DNA of 64,000 nt from Symsagittifera roscoffensis. Taxonomy: Eukaryota; Xenacoelomorpha; Acoela; Convolutidae. Of this stretch, positions 22,815-35,216 are shown piece by piece. The notes under the pieces are model-generated. The model did no database searches, was not told where the DNA came from, and saw nothing but the letters and a program-made list of their open reading frames with translations. The stretch is from the NCBI RefSeq assembly GCF_963678635.1, contig NC_087067.1, positions 60,252,594-60,316,593 on the forward strand, in the 5' to 3' direction. The position numbers and the translations under genes are program-made. Position 1 is the first letter of the stretch, and each line of letters opens with the position of its first letter.

Positions 22815-23613
22815 AAGATGAATTAAAACTAAAACTTATGGAAAGTATGAATTAACTTTGGAGAAACTTTTGCAGAGAATCTGACTGAAAACTTGGCCAT
22901 TTTATGTAGTGAAAACCAAAAACCGAGTTGATTTTTATCCCGGACCTAAGCGTTTTTTTCTGTTCGTTTTTCAGAAGAAAATTAGCTCCTTGCGCCTTAA
23001 AGAATGTTTTCATTAAGTCCATAGTTTCAAACAGCCTATGCAGTTTTCATCACAGAAAATCACAGTTTTGGCCTTATGAGCAACTCTCTAACATCATCTA
23101 ATTAAATTTTCTAGCGGCGATTTGTAGGCAATTTTGACAGTTTTTTTCGCTTTTTTTTAATCCGGCTTATTTTTTAAAAGAGAGTTTTAGATATCATGTC
23201 TAAAATTTTTAACCGCGAACTTCTCTTAGTGAATTGATCTGAACATAAAAACACCAATCTGTGTTACGCTCTCCTGGGAATATTAACTATTAAAAATGTA
23301 AGAATTAGCTTTTGTTTTTATTTACCTACACATTTACAAACCCTCATAAACTAATTCTCAAAAAGGAGTGAAATCACAGCTTGAATGGTCTCAAAATTGA
23401 ATCGATTTGGTAATGAACACTTTCATCAATCCATTTCCCAGTTTTAGCTTCACTTTTACTATAATATTTAAGGTTTCCTCAAAAAAGTAGCAATCCAGTC
23501 AGTGGGTTTGAATTTGCGACTTTGAAACAATATTTTTTTTCTCCTGATGTTTGAAAAAATTTATTTCCGTTTTGGTCTTTGTTTTTTGCAGAGACTCTCA
23601 TGAAAACTCGAGT
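22815..23613 (+). repeat. ~0.8-kb repeat, inverted copy of 3438-4226
   Basis: The plus strand here equals the minus strand of 3438-4226 with moderate divergence. It ends at ttgttttttgcag followed by agactctcatgaaaac, a strong 3' splice-site look-alike. After 23613 the similarity stops; the Pao fragment seen next to the other copy is not present here. Confidence 0.75.
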
Positions 23614-24922
23614 AGCCAATTTCTTTTGTGCACATTATGAACTCAATTAGAATACAAAAAATAAGGAACATTTATCAACGCTTTTAGCTACAGAAGCAAT
23701 GTCAAGTGAAAAACCCGTCATTATTTTTCTCAGAACTTAACGTTTCCAGAGCAATCGTGGCACATTCGTCAAAATAATTATTTCTGAATGGCTATTTGAA
23801 AAAAAAACAACTACGCAAGGAATCATCTGTCATGATTGCGAAAATCGCTTTTTTTTTAGCTTTTGGTCTGAAGCTAATGTTTTGTTTGAACAATTTGAAT
23901 CTTGGCTGTGAGCGTAAAATGAGAGGGAATGATTGTTTCCGAGTAGACGTAAAAATAAAAATCAATCCGGCTGATTTTAAAATCACTGCCTATTTTTGAA
24001 AACACGAGAAGAGTTTTTTTATAACAAAGTTTGAGTTTCGGATTTTTTTATTCGCTTCGTTACTTTAATCAAATCGGAGCAGACAATGTTCCCGTGAAGC
24101 AGTTTGTCTCTGCAAAATCAGTAAGCTATTTGATAACTTGGAATTTCTGTAAGTTTTATCAGTTTCTACAACTAGCATTTTTTGATAATGCGAGTAATTT
24201 TTGTTTTCTTTTTGATAATTTTTTCAACTTGATTACAAAAGATCAACATTTTTTTTGTCATTTTTTGCTTCATTTTGTAGGTTGTCAGAAAAAAAGCAAG
24301 GAGTAGAGTTTTTATCTTTTTTAATTTTTTTTTATCTGGCAGCATTGTTTATCATCTGATTGAAAATTCTAAAGAAAAAACTATTTTCTCAATTAATGAA
24401 AACGATTCATTGCAGAGTCGAATATGTGAAGCGGCCATTCAAAACAAGTATAAAAAATTTCGACAAAATTTATGGCCCAAGGCAAGTTTTCTTTTGCACC
24501 ATCAAGTACATTGAGAACTCCTTTACGGCAACGAGTGTGGCTCCACTTTGAAGCCATTTTAGGCATAATTTGGATTCTAGCACGAAACTTTACAAGAATT
24601 TTTTGCGACGAAAGAGTGTCTGAAACTTGGATAGTTCAGACTTATCTAGACTGCATATCAACGCGATGTGCTTCCAACCCGACATACTATTTCTTCTTTA
24701 ATCTTCTACCGATTGTTGAACAACTTAACAGCTTTTTGTTCAGTCGCAAAACGAAGGGTGTTTTTTTTTGAATTTTTGGTTTAAAATCACATTCTAAAAA
24801 TTAAATTCAAATGATTATTACTGTTTCATTCATACTTCATCTGTGAAATTAAATTTCAGTCGGCATCATGAAGTTCAAAAAGTTCTGCTCAAATTAGAAG
24901 GAAATGGAGCCAGCCAAAAAAG

Positions 24923-24983
<61 letters not shown>

Positions 24984-25377
24984 GTAGTTCTGTTGTAATA
25001 AATTTCTCTTAGCTATGATGATTATTTTGCAAATCTAGACACTAAACGCACGAAATTGTGAAAAAAAGATACAACAATTTTTTTGTAAAATTTTTTTAAA
25101 TTTTGCTTTTGTACATAGTTCTCTAAAAATAGTTTTGTGTAACACTACATCAGTTGCTATTTGTTTTTCTTTATACTTTTAAATACACCGAATGACCAAC
25201 AGAAACTGTTTTCTTAAGGCAAAAAGGTAACTGGACAAAATCAATACAACTGAGGAATATCTTAACCCTATGTATCTTCAATAAAAACTATTAAAACTAG
25301 ATCTTCAATTGTTGTGCTTTCGTTCGGTGAAAGCAAGAAATAGTTTTAATTGGAGCATTTTTTGTTCAAGCCATAAC
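23614..25377. other. AT-rich spacer up to the assembly gap
   Basis: No gene is recognised. Short frames at 24031-24306 and 24472-24771 are rich in Phe/Leu/Ser and look like chance ORFs in T-rich DNA. The only clear structure is the TA microsatellite at 24926-24982. Confidence 0.5.
24926..24982. repeat. (TA)n microsatellite
   Basis: 57 bases of uninterrupted alternating A and T, about 28 units. Perfect purity suggests a recent expansion. Confidence 0.98.
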
Positions 25378-25577
25378 NNNNNNNNNNNNNNNNNNNNNNN
25401 NNNNNNNNNNNNNNNNNNNNNNNNNNNNNNNNNNNNNNNNNNNNNNNNNNNNNNNNNNNNNNNNNNNNNNNNNNNNNNNNNNNNNNNNNNNNNNNNNNNN
25501 NNNNNNNNNNNNNNNNNNNNNNNNNNNNNNNNNNNNNNNNNNNNNNNNNNNNNNNNNNNNNNNNNNNNNNNNNNNNN
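25378..25577. other. Assembly gap (200 N)
   Basis: Exactly 200 consecutive N. This is a conventional gap filler, so the true distance and even the adjacency of the two sides are uncertain. The start of gypsy copy A is lost in it. Confidence 0.99.
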
Positions 25578-26913
25578 ATGACTCAGACGGATGAATTGAT
25601 ACCTGGGTAGAAGTCATGAGATTATATTTGGATCAAGACAACTTGAACGACGAGAGACAAGCCTGCACAGCGATACTCAGCAATTTAGAAGGCACGGCGC
25701 TGAAATGCGTACTTGCAAAGAAAGAAGAGGAACGCGACACGGCGGATAAAATCTTCGAGATATTGTTGAATCGATTCGGGTCAGGCATGAAGGGTCACCA
25801 AGCGATGATGAGATTTGAAAAGAGAAGAAAAGGGACGATGAATCAATTAATCGGTTCCTGGATGATCTTGAGAGCTTGAGACGAAGGAGTGATCCTGAAG
25901 AGTCAACAAACAGAAAAAACTTTAGAATCGCCTCAAAGTTCATCGATGGGGTAAAAAGTTACGACTTGAGAACAATGTTAGCAACGTACTATACACTGTC
26001 AAAAGATAGTGCACCGACTCCAGAAGTCAAGAGAGTACATGCTGATGAAACCCAAGAAATACTCATACTCTGATAACAGGAACATGCAAGGGGGATTCAA
26101 CCACAGAGGTCGTCATGGTATAAGCCTAGGGATGATATGGACAAACGCAGGTCATGGGCAAATTATGGATCGGCGGATCATCATGTGGCGGACTGCACGA
26201 CGTATAAACAAGGCATGAAGAGTCTGGGGTATGCTCCGGATGAGGAAGATATGAGCCAGATGGAAGAACACGAGTTCTACAGCGGCCTGATCATCAAGAT
26301 ATGTGCGAGATGCTTCTTCTGCAATCAAGAGGGCCACTTTAGGATGGACTGTCCATTATTTTGGGAAACAGTAAAAAATCAAAGTCATCCGAAACACAAG
26401 TTAGCGTTAGCGGCGGTGCAGAACACAAGGAACAGACAAGCCGAGTTTGAAAGGAGAAACTCAGAGGCGCCGAAGGTGGAATTACGGACGAAGACGGTGA
26501 AAGCGGTAACGCAAATCAATAATGCCGTGGAGACCATGACCAAGAAATTTCCAGAGATAAATTTTGAGAGAGCAGCTGCAGAGGCTATTAACAAAGTGAA
26601 ACAGGACCTTGCGACGAAGGAGATAGAGCAACGATCAAAACAGGAGATCGAAAAGCAGAAGTTAAACGAGACGTTAAGTTGGTCAGTGCCAGTGCCAGAA
26701 GCCGTAGCGGGATCGACAAAGAGTGGAAATTGGAACACTCTGAAAATGGTGATAGGAAAGCCATTCGGTGTAACAAAGATCGGAGCCAAGATAATGTCAA
26801 TAATCACTGTGGGCGGCCATGAAGTAACGAGGAACTTGAGCGAACCCAGTGACCAGACAATAATGCACATCGATGTGTACGCAGATTACTTGAGACGACT
26901 TCTAGAGCCTTGA
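25578..26913 (+). pseudogene. Gypsy copy A: Gag (5' end lost in gap)
   Basis: Frames 25616-25879, 25876-26073 and 26137-26913 together match the C-terminal two thirds of copy B Gag (51500-52800). The capsid-like part includes TWVEVMRLYLDQDNLNDERQ and ILLNRFGSGMKGHQAMMRFE. Of two CCHC zinc knuckles, the first has lost both leading Cys (WANYGSADHHVADC), while the second, CFFCNQEGHFRMDC (about 26310-26352), is intact. A Glu/Lys-rich helical segment follows and leads into the protease region without a stop in copies B and C, so Gag and protease are one frame in this family. Here a frameshift near 26890 separates them. Confidence 0.88.
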
Positions 26914-27835
26914 GGGTGACACTCACAAGAGGTGGCAGCAAGTCAGTCCGTGTTGAGAACAGATACACGGAAGCTTATGTTCCGCATGGGGTGATGCTAA
27001 ATATGGATGGGATAAACATCTATACCAAAATCATGATTACATGTGATGAGGACCTAAACGGACAGATCTACTTGGGCAAAGAAGAATTGAAAGTAAGATC
27101 GATTGGACACTGTGCAATGTTAGAAGAGGATACAATGCACATCGGTACGGAGGCAGACGTATCAGCACACGTGCTCGACATAAATGGCAAAAAGACTCAG
27201 TTACGCAGGTTACTTGATACGGGGCAGTCTTGAGTGTTGTACTAATCGAGACTTGGGAGCGAATGGGTTTCGACAAAGATGACTTGATAGACTCAAGAAT
27301 ACGGCTGTCAGCTGCAAACAAAGGGGCGCTGCGGGTACTAGGCAGAACACCAATAATGGCCCTAAATCTAGGGGAGCGCAACCTGTGGATGAGCTTTCTT
27401 GGGGTGGAGAATCTAGACGAGTCTGACCAGTTAATTTTAGGCAGAGACTTCGTCAAGAATTTCGACGTAACGATTGATCTAAGCAATGCCAAGTTGAGGA
27501 TTCGGAACCCGGATAGGAAGTACGTAATCAAACCGGTAAATCTGATAATGGCAAATGAAAATAAAGCTCCGTTGTTCTTGAGTAGAAGGGTAAGGCTGAA
27601 GGCAAACGAAGCGGCAATTGTAGGCTTGCGGATAAAAAATTATAATGAATTAAGTGATAGCAAGCAAGTATGCATAGTCCCAAATCCAAACAGTCAAAGT
27701 GCAGCTGTTTTAGAAAGCTCCTTCTCGATAACGAAGAGCGGCCTCTGCGTCAGTGTCTTGTTGCATACTCTTGACATACCCATAACAATTCAGAGGGGAA
27801 GGAAGCTGGGATATGCTTTACCCGTGAAAACTTGA
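26910..27835 (+). pseudogene. Gypsy copy A: aspartic protease
   Basis: A retropepsin-type domain. The active-site triad Asp-Thr-Gly is at 27216-27224 in LLDTG; a one-base deletion relative to copies B and C (DTGAVLSVIP) then shifts the frame, so the protein is split between frames 26910-27233 and 27230-27835. The second half has ALNLGERNLWMSFLGVENLD and LILGRDFVKNFDVTIDL, the C-terminal conserved block of gypsy proteases. It would mature Gag-Pol. This copy is inactive. Confidence 0.85.
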
Positions 27836-29500
27836 TATGAAATGACTGAAAATCCGAAACAAAATGAGGTTGTTGATTGTCCAATTCATAAAGACCAAAT
27901 TTGTATGAGATGATTGAAGACAATAAAAGGTTCATCAGGTCTTGTGAAGTCATTTAAGTCAGAGACAGACGATGGACTTTCGAGCTGTTCGAATTTTCCG
28001 GAAAGACCCACACTAGAGTAAATGGAAATGGACAAACCAGTTTTGCCTGAAATAGAGCAATTAAGGGGTAAGGTAACGGATGAACAGCACGAGGCCATCA
28101 AGGACGTACTAGAGCGGAACGAGGACGTTTTTGCGAGACCTAAGAAAGACAATAGGATGTTGTATTTTTGTTGAACATGAAGTAAAGCTTGAGGAGTCTG
28201 CGGTACCGCACAGGATTGGGGCGAGGCGCATGACCCCACACAAATCGAATGCGTGTAGGAAAGAGATAGAGACACTACTAGAGTAAGATATGATAGAAGC
28301 ATCCAAATTACCGTGGGCGTGTGGAGTAGTGATGGCCAAAAAGCAAGGCGACCAATTGAGGTTTTGTTGAGACTTTGGTATCTGAACTCCGTCACGGTGA
28401 AGGATGCATGTCCCATACCTAGGATTGATGAGAGCCTAGGATTGATGCAAAGGTGATGCAAAATTTTTTACGACTCTTGATTTAGGTTCGGCTTTCTGGC
28501 AGGTCCCACTGAGGATACAGGACAGGGACAAAACAGGGTTCGCCTGCGAGCTGGGGCTGTTTCAATGGAAACGGATGCCGTTTGGTCTTTGCAATACCAC
28601 GGCTACCTTTCAACGGTTGATGGCACATGCATTGATAGCTGTGACAAAGAAGTATGGCAATTTGGTAATGTGCTACGTGGACGACGTGGTAATAGCAATG
28701 CCTACACTGGAAAATCACATCAAGCAACTGGACGAGGTGTTTGCCTGTATGAAGAGGTCGGGGCTAAAGTGCAAACCATCAAAGTGCGAGATACTCAAGG
28801 ATTCGATAAAATACTTGGGCAGGATGATGGACAGGCACGGCATCAGACCGGATCCAGACGCAGTAAAGCAGTTCTAACTTGGAAATCGCCAAAAACGGAA
28901 CACCAGTCGATGAGCTTCCCGGGTTTTGCGAACTACTACAGGGAATTCATCAAGGGCTATGCGGACTAGGTATACCCGATTAAACAATTAATGAGACACA
29001 AGGGCAAGAAGTTCACGTGGAACAACGCAGCTGAAGAATCATTCCAGAGAATAAAGAAAGAGTTGTTCGCGGCACCGGTGCTAGGGCTGCCAACCGAAAA
29101 AGTGATGTACAAGCTAGACACGGATGCGTCGGTAGTCGCGATTTCTGGCATTCTCTATCAAGCACAGGAGTGGAACGGGAAGACAGTCTGAAGACCGATA
29201 GCGTACGGGAGCAAAATCTTGAGTGATACGGAAATGAAGTACGGGGCACCCAAGGCAGAGATGTTCGCAGTGGTTATCTTTGTCGAGAAATATAGAGCAT
29301 ACCTAGGCAGCGAGCCATTCAAGCTGCGAGTCGACAACAGGGCACTCAGCTGGCTGAAGACGTACTCGATGGACCAAAGCTACATTGGGAGGTGAATAGT
29401 TCGCCTGGATAGGTACAACATGATAATTGAATATAGAACAAGAGACAAACATCAAAATGCTGATAGCTTGAGTAAAAAGACGGAGTTCTACGAGAGACAG
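27836..29500 (+). pseudogene. Gypsy copy A: reverse transcriptase and RNase H
   Basis: The N-terminal RT part (27840-28560) is interrupted by many stops but aligns with copy B. From 28575 the frame is open: MPFGLCNTTATFQRLM, then the catalytic CYVDDVVIA with YVDD at 28674-28685, then the palm/thumb region with SKCEILKDSIKYLG. RNase H begins near 28991 (KLDTDASVVAISGILY, with catalytic Asp) and continues into the block from 29228 (TEMKYGAPKAEMFAVVIFVE and RVDNRALSWL) with an in-frame TGA at 29396. Order RT then RNase H then integrase is that of Ty3/gypsy. Multiple lesions make it non-functional. Confidence 0.9.
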
Positions 29501-30430
29501 GAACAGAGGGAGGCAGATAGGCCAGAAATCAAAGATGGCTTTTCCTTCATGGCTAAGGAAACGTATGATAGTCTTCCACTGACGAGATGGCTCGACAAGT
29601 CAGGGAAACCGATAGAAGATCACCTCGAAATACCAAAGGAGCCTCCAGGGAAAACAATCTTGAAGAAGACCCGAGGGATGCCGATAGGGATAATGCTCAA
29701 GTCAAAAATTGTGAGGGAGACACTCAATGCAAAAGGCTATGATCTCAACCAGGTAGAAACGGGAGATGCACAGATAGATGAAGACTTGATGAGATTACTC
29801 GAGAAACTGGCAGATGATAACCCGTGATCGAAATAGAGAGTAAGGAGGAACCGGAAGTCACGATACTGCGAAGGAATGAAACAGTTGGCAGCGAAGACTC
29901 TTTAAACGAAAGTAATCCTGATGGGAAAGAAGTCGTGCAGTCACTGGTTGACAAAATCCCTGATGACATACTTGAGCGGACTCGGGTTAGGAAAAAGAAA
30001 GCGGCATTTTAGGAGGAAGCTGAAAACCTTGGACTAGGTCACGAGTCCGGGGAGTGGCCCACAGAGGAGGAAGATGCTGGAAGAGAAAAATTGTCCGGGG
30101 AGTGTGAAGAATGGAATAAAGATTCGGAAAGGAGCAGCGATGACCAAGATAGTCTATGCATGATACTGGCGGATGAGAAGATGAGACACCGCGGCAGGGA
30201 GCTACAGACAGATCCCTCCTCACGAACGTACAATTTGGATCAGCAAAAAGTGCGAGGAGGTGAAGAACTTGAGAAAATTGCGGTATCGAGGTAACCGTTC
30301 AGGGAACTATCGTGCAACTCAAATGTCAAAAAAAATCTGGTGCCAGAAGATGGAAGATAGGAAGATAGGAAGATCACGAAGAGGATAGTATGCGTAAAGC
30401 TGAAAGATGACATCCACAACCCTGAGGAAA
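29501..30430 (+). pseudogene. Gypsy copy A: RNase H-integrase linker region
   Basis: Frames 29420-29827 and 29824-30012, then scattered pieces to 30430, form a highly charged linker (Glu/Lys/Arg-rich, with SLPLTRWLDKSGKPI and RGMPIGIMLKSKIVRE). It is conserved in copies B and C but matches no domain I know. Its length, about 300 residues, is unusual: most gypsy elements pass from RNase H to integrase within a much shorter spacer. An extra copy of gaagatagga at 30351-30370 is a local slip. Confidence 0.7.
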
Positions 30431-30434
30431 GATT

Positions 30435-31722
30435 TTGAGCCAGTTCTACAAAGAAAGAAAATATTTACTCTATCACACATATGATGGGGTGGTAGCGTGC
30501 AAGAGAAAAGATGAGGAGAAGATATCACACAAGCTTAACCTCATCATATTGCCACAGTTGTATCAGACTGAAGTGTTATTCAGATCGCACGATCAAATTG
30601 GGCACCAGGGGATAGACAAGGTGCAACAGAGAATACTTCACAGGTTTGATTGGCCAGGATTAAGGAAAGCTTGCGAGAGATGGTTCAATGCATGCCTGGC
30701 ATGCCTGCAAGTGAAAGACCCAAGGAAGATGAAGTTCCCACACAAGTCCGTTGAGAGCTCGGAAATCAACGAATTTGTGCAAATAGACCATCAGAAGATA
30801 TGTATGACAGAGTCAGGATATAACCAGATACTGGTCATAATAGATCACTTCACAAAGCTGGCAGAAGCGGTGCCGTGTCAGACAGCATCGGCAGAAGAGA
30901 CTTGTGACCACCTGATCACACATTGGATATCACGGTATGGTTGTCCCATGACATTTCAGTCGGACAACGGCAAAGCCTTCGTGGGGGACCTGACGAAAGC
31001 ATTGATGAAGAGGTCGCACATCGCTCAAGCGCACTCAACGACCTACCATCCCCAGACCAACGGGTTAGCGGAGAGGCAGAATAGAACGTTGGTGAACATG
31101 CTCAGGGTATACTGCTCAAGGTATTTGACAGATTGGGATAAATATCTACCGCAGGTGGTAGGGGCGTACAAAAGAAGGCAACCCTCAACAACAGGAATCA
31201 GTCCCTTCGTGATGTTGCATGATGTTGACTGGCAGGGAAAAAGCAATGCCTCTGATATTCTTTTACCCGGAATACGAAGGGAAAAATACGTCGCCTCAAG
31301 CTTATGTGAAAGAAGCGATCAGGAGACAGCAGGAACTAAACGAGCTCTGCTTGAGGAACACTGCGCAAGCACAATTGAGACAGCGCAAGAAATACGATGA
31401 AAAGATACTGCAAGCGAAACCATATGCAGTGGGCCAGTACGTGTGGGTCTTCCAGAATGTCATACCTCCCAAGAGGACAAAGAAACTACTTAAGAATTGG
31501 AGAGGACCGTTCATGATAACGGAAGTACACCAAAAAGGACGGTTCTACTGTTTGAGTACGGGGCGAGCAGCGCATTATGAAAATCTGAAGACTCATGTAC
31601 CAACCCCAGAAAACTGGTGCGTACCGCAGAACATGGAGGGACTCGAGTACCTACTGGTGGAGCCAGGGTTTGAGGTGAACAAGAGAGGTACAGAGAGAAA
31701 AACGATGGCAACGAGGGCTTGA
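30435..31722 (+). pseudogene. Gypsy copy A: integrase
   Basis: The 321-residue frame carries the zinc-binding H2C2 module (SHDQIGHQGIDKV, then CLACLQVK) and the catalytic core: VQIDHQK with the first Asp at 30786-30788, TFQSDNGKAF with the second Asp, and HPQTNGLAERQNRT with the Glu. All three DDE residues are present. A frameshift near 31200 splits off the C-terminal part (31219-31722), which includes a basic QLRQRKKYDEKI stretch and the KKLLKNWRGPFMITEV block typical of the GPY/F-like region. Integrase would insert the cDNA into the chromosome. It is the best integrase core in the window apart from the split. Confidence 0.9.
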
Positions 31723-32910
31723 GTTTGGACGATAATGAAAAGATAGAAGCGGATTCAGATGCGGAATCCTTTGTAGAAGAAGACTGGAATGATCCGGAGC
31801 AGGACGAAGTGCCAAAGTGAAAGGAACCAGACCTGCCAATAACAGCAGGAACCAGGAGTGGTAGTCGTAAACGGACAGGCATGAGGTACAATAGGTACGG
31901 GGATGACTTCTTGATTGACAAGATACGGCCTGATGAATTGGGCGACGAGTTACTGAGTGTGGGCGAATTGATGGCAGACTATGAATGGCAAATCATCAAC
32001 GACAGCGAACACTACCCGAATGAAGACTCTTCCACACCAGAACAAGAAACAGATCTGGAGCAGAGCGACATAGAGAGGAGGGAGAACACAAACTTGAGAA
32101 TACTAGAGTGGATGAGTGATGTCAAGAGCAAAGGAGATGAAGAGCAAAGTATCCAGCAGGTCGACGTGTCAGCAGAACAACACATGAACACGGAATATCC
32201 CCTCTTCGGTTGGACGGCAACCGACAGGCCAATCGAAATACCACCAGATAATTTAGACCCAGCATCATCGACGGGGACGTCGACAAATATTTTTGTCCGG
32301 GGAGTGGGGGTAGGACTTGCCACACCAAAATATTGATGATAAAGAAGCTCAAGGAAGTGAGGGAAACAAGTGAGCTGGAACTGGATGAGGAGGAGCTAAG
32401 CCTACCATAGGAAGGAAATTTCAAAGAATTTCAAGAAATTTCGAATTAATACTCAGAGAACATCATGATTACGGACAGCGACTTCATCCTGTCAGACAGG
32501 ACCAGCGCGCTTTGTATAACAGCGGACATGAGTTTCAGATCAAGACTAGAAGCCGACTTCACGAGGGAGTATCAGAACGTGGAGTTCCTGTTCAGGCAGA
32601 GACCGGGGTTGGGAGGAATGGCTGCGCTTCCCCCATCAGTCTCACAAATTCCGGGGAAGTACTTGAGCTTTCTGGTAACGAGGGTCAGTGAAAGGAACAC
32701 GATAGATCCTGAGCACGTGATGCTGGCAATAACAAGACTGCGAGACTTCATGATCGAAAGAAGAATAGTGGAGGTCTCGATCCCGTCTATGACCCAAACA
32801 GGTGCAATTTGAGCCCAAGGGAACTATATGCTATCCTACACGTGGTCTTCGCAGAAACGGAGATAACGGTACACCTACACAAAAAAACTACTTGAGTATC
32901 GCCTGAGCTA
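31723..32910 (+). pseudogene. Gypsy copy A: acidic linker and C-terminal macro domain
   Basis: Frames 31881-32336 and 32465-32812 correspond to copy C 62764-63765. First comes an acidic linker (EDSSTPEQETDLEQSDIERR). Then, from about 32460, the macro-domain part: ITDSDFILSDRTSALCITAD, FRQRPGLGGMAALPPS, KYLSFLVTRVSE and the EVSIPSM segment. There a frameshift near 32785 loses the Gly/Asn loop in this frame; it can be followed to about 32900. See copy C for the domain description. Stops at 32334 and 32408 and the late frameshift make this copy inactive. Colinearity with copy C shows the domain is part of the element. Confidence 0.75.
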
Positions 32911-33402
32911 CTGGTGGACAACGGGGACACCGGAGGTCTTGAGTTGCGGGTACACGGGGATCTTGGAGCAGGTAGATGGATTTTAACACAATTGGCATAA
33001 CAATTATAATTTAAAGAGTGACGGTGCTAAAACATTAAGTGAATCTGCATGCTCTTAAAAAACTTCCACTTGAATGATTTCAGTAAAAAGGACAGTGGGA
33101 TGAGGTTTTAACTACAATAATGGGGGGACTTAGGTTAGGAACACAACATCTCAGTTAAAAAGTGGATTTTACTTTCAGATTGATTTGTTAAATCGAATTG
33201 ACGACCCAGACACACTCATTGGAAAGAGAAAAGAAGGTCTTGAACAAGTTCAAGATCAGCAACATTTGCAAGAGATAGTTCTCAACTACTCAAGTTGGTA
33301 CGGTAATACACAAGTTGGTCAGTAAGGTAATACACAAGTTGGTTGGTAGGGTAACACACAAGTTGGTTAGTGCGCGAGATCATTTAGGAGCGCCATCAAA
33401 AG
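32911..33402 (+). other. Untranslated stretch: purine-rich tract and short tandem repeat
   Basis: Sequence colinear with the end of copy C continues to about 33135. aatggggggac at 33119-33129 could be the polypurine tract that primes plus-strand DNA; the matching place in copy C reads aatgaaggggg. If so, a 3' LTR should begin near 33130, but I cannot see one. At about 33297-33369 a unit of ~25 bp (ggta-acacaagttggt-agt) is repeated three times. The first codons of the next ORF follow 30 bp later. Confidence 0.45.
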
Positions 33403-35203
33403 ATGGCAGATCGATTTTGGAAGTCCATGTCTGCGGCGCTAAAGAAGTCTACGCTCGATGAGTTGTACAGACGCTTGACGGACCTGGATTAAACCCAAGT
33501 GGAGGCATATCAGAAGACATATCCAATCAGGAGCAGACCAGGTGGCTGTCCTGGAATGTAGATGGAGGGTGAGAGGATTCGATTTGGCAAGGAATCCTGG
33601 CTTGAGCAACAACACTGAGAACGGCGCGGGGTAGTTCCCATTACCGACCAGACCATCGGCAAGATCTGCGGGCCAATCCACAAGCAAGCCACCTTCTATG
33701 ATGCGAGCACAGCAAACGGAGGAGGCGTATCCTGACCTCAGTAATCTGAAAAGGGAACTTGAGAGGGCGCAAAGGGAGAAGAACAAAGCGAATCTTGACC
33801 GGGATAGCGCGAAACTAGAGAGGAATCAAGCAAATCTGGAGAGGGACCAGGCGATCATTGAGAGGGACCAAGCGCGGCGTGACCTTGATATGTTGAAGGC
33901 TGAGTACCAGCAAGAACAAAGGGTGCGAGAGAACGCGGCGAGTTGCGAGCAGTTGAAATCGGAGCTTGAGAAGATCCAGCGGCGACAACAAGAGCTCGAC
34001 AGGCAGAAGGAAGAGGGATACAGGACTACGGAGCGAGCTGCTGCAGGCTCAAGGCCGGAGTCACGTATGGAGGTGGATGAGGCTCCTAGGTCAAAGGGAC
34101 GATTTAACTTAGACCGTGCGGCTCAAGAGCACATAAACGAGGGGCTGGATGTATGGATACCGACTGAGTCAACGTCCTCTCTGCGTGGTTTAGAGACACA
34201 ACCGATGCGCCCATTGATGGACGCAGCACTGCCGGGGTATACTCCGAGTTCAACCCCGAGCGGCAGTCAGGTGAGCGGGAGCTCGTCGCGTCTTAAAGAA
34301 TTGAATGAGAGACTACAGCTGAGAAATCGTGAGAGTCCAGCCAGAGTGGAGTCACCCCCGACTTGGAGGGAGCAACCGGTCAGGAGTGTGGTGATCGCAA
34401 GTTATAAGAAGAATACGGAGGGCAGATACCACAGGCACAACCGCATGCATTGGAACGCGGCGCAACGGGCAAGAAAGGAATGTTTCCATGACGCGGCTTG
34501 GGTGGAATACTATACACAGCCACGGATGCCGGAGGGTACGGTTCACCTGATTGTAGGGGACAGCCTGCTACGGGTGCTGACCCGGATCCAGTCGCATTGG
34601 CAGACTGGAGTCTTGAGCTTCTCTGGAGCCGCAACGCCGCAGATTTTGGCATCACTCGAGATGCTAGGGATGGCAAGAATGTACACGGTGACTCTAATGA
34701 TGGGGACCAATGACGTGTCCAGAGGTGAGTCAAGGAAAGTCATGAGGCTACATGACAAAATGAGCTGCATCCTCGAGGAGCTGCTGATTCAGATGGATCC
34801 CGCCATACTCACAGTTTGCACCATCACTTATAGCATGAAGGCCGACCAACATGCGATGGAGATGAATGAGAAAGTACGGAACCTGAATGAGATAATCAGG
34901 CAAATACATCAAAGGAGTGTCCTTCCCATCAGATTGCTGGACGTAGCTGAGCAGATGGAGCGATCCTTCCCAGAGGATGCATCCTCAGACAGAATCCATT
35001 TAGACAGACCTAGGGGTGTAAAATAGTTGAACGACGTTTTCCAGAGGCACATAAGTGCGTTGGAGGCAGACCTTCTTGAGACGGCCCAATTCACTTTCGG
35101 TCCACCCCCAGATCCCCCTTTCCTTGCCACAAGGCCCCTGTCCAGTCGCCTGAGAGCGAGAGTCGATTCTAGAGATAGCTCGAGAAGAGCCGTACTAGAT
35201 TAA
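33403..35203 (+). pseudogene. Coiled-coil plus SGNH-hydrolase ORF (ORF3, broken)
   Basis: ATG at 33403 starts a short frame (MADRFWKSMSAALKKS) with a stop and frameshift. The main frame is open from 33698 to the TAG at 35024, and the same frame then continues to a second stop at 35201, so 35024 is probably a mutated Trp codon. From the Met at 33698: residues 8-110 form a long coiled coil of ERDQA-type heptads, 110-270 a polar linker. From about 283 lies an SGNH/GDSL-type hydrolase domain: block I VGDSLL (Ser289), block II FSGAAT, block III GTND (Asn338), block V D431-x2-H434. All four catalytic blocks are intact. Such enzymes usually cleave acyl or acetyl esters. The substrate is unknown. It lies downstream of gypsy copy A on the same strand. 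Confidence 0.75.
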
Positions 35204-35216
35204 CGGGTTCCGCGCT

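Noticed and set aside
24031-24771. Two ORFs of 91 and 99 codons in the AT-rich spacer
   Set aside because: Phe/Leu/Ser-rich, no motif, typical chance ORFs in T-rich DNA.
26385-26870. 161-residue minus-strand ORF in gypsy copy A (and similar minus frames in B and C)
   Set aside because: Antisense shadow of the gag-protease frame; hydrophobic composition arises from reading purine-rich coding DNA backwards.
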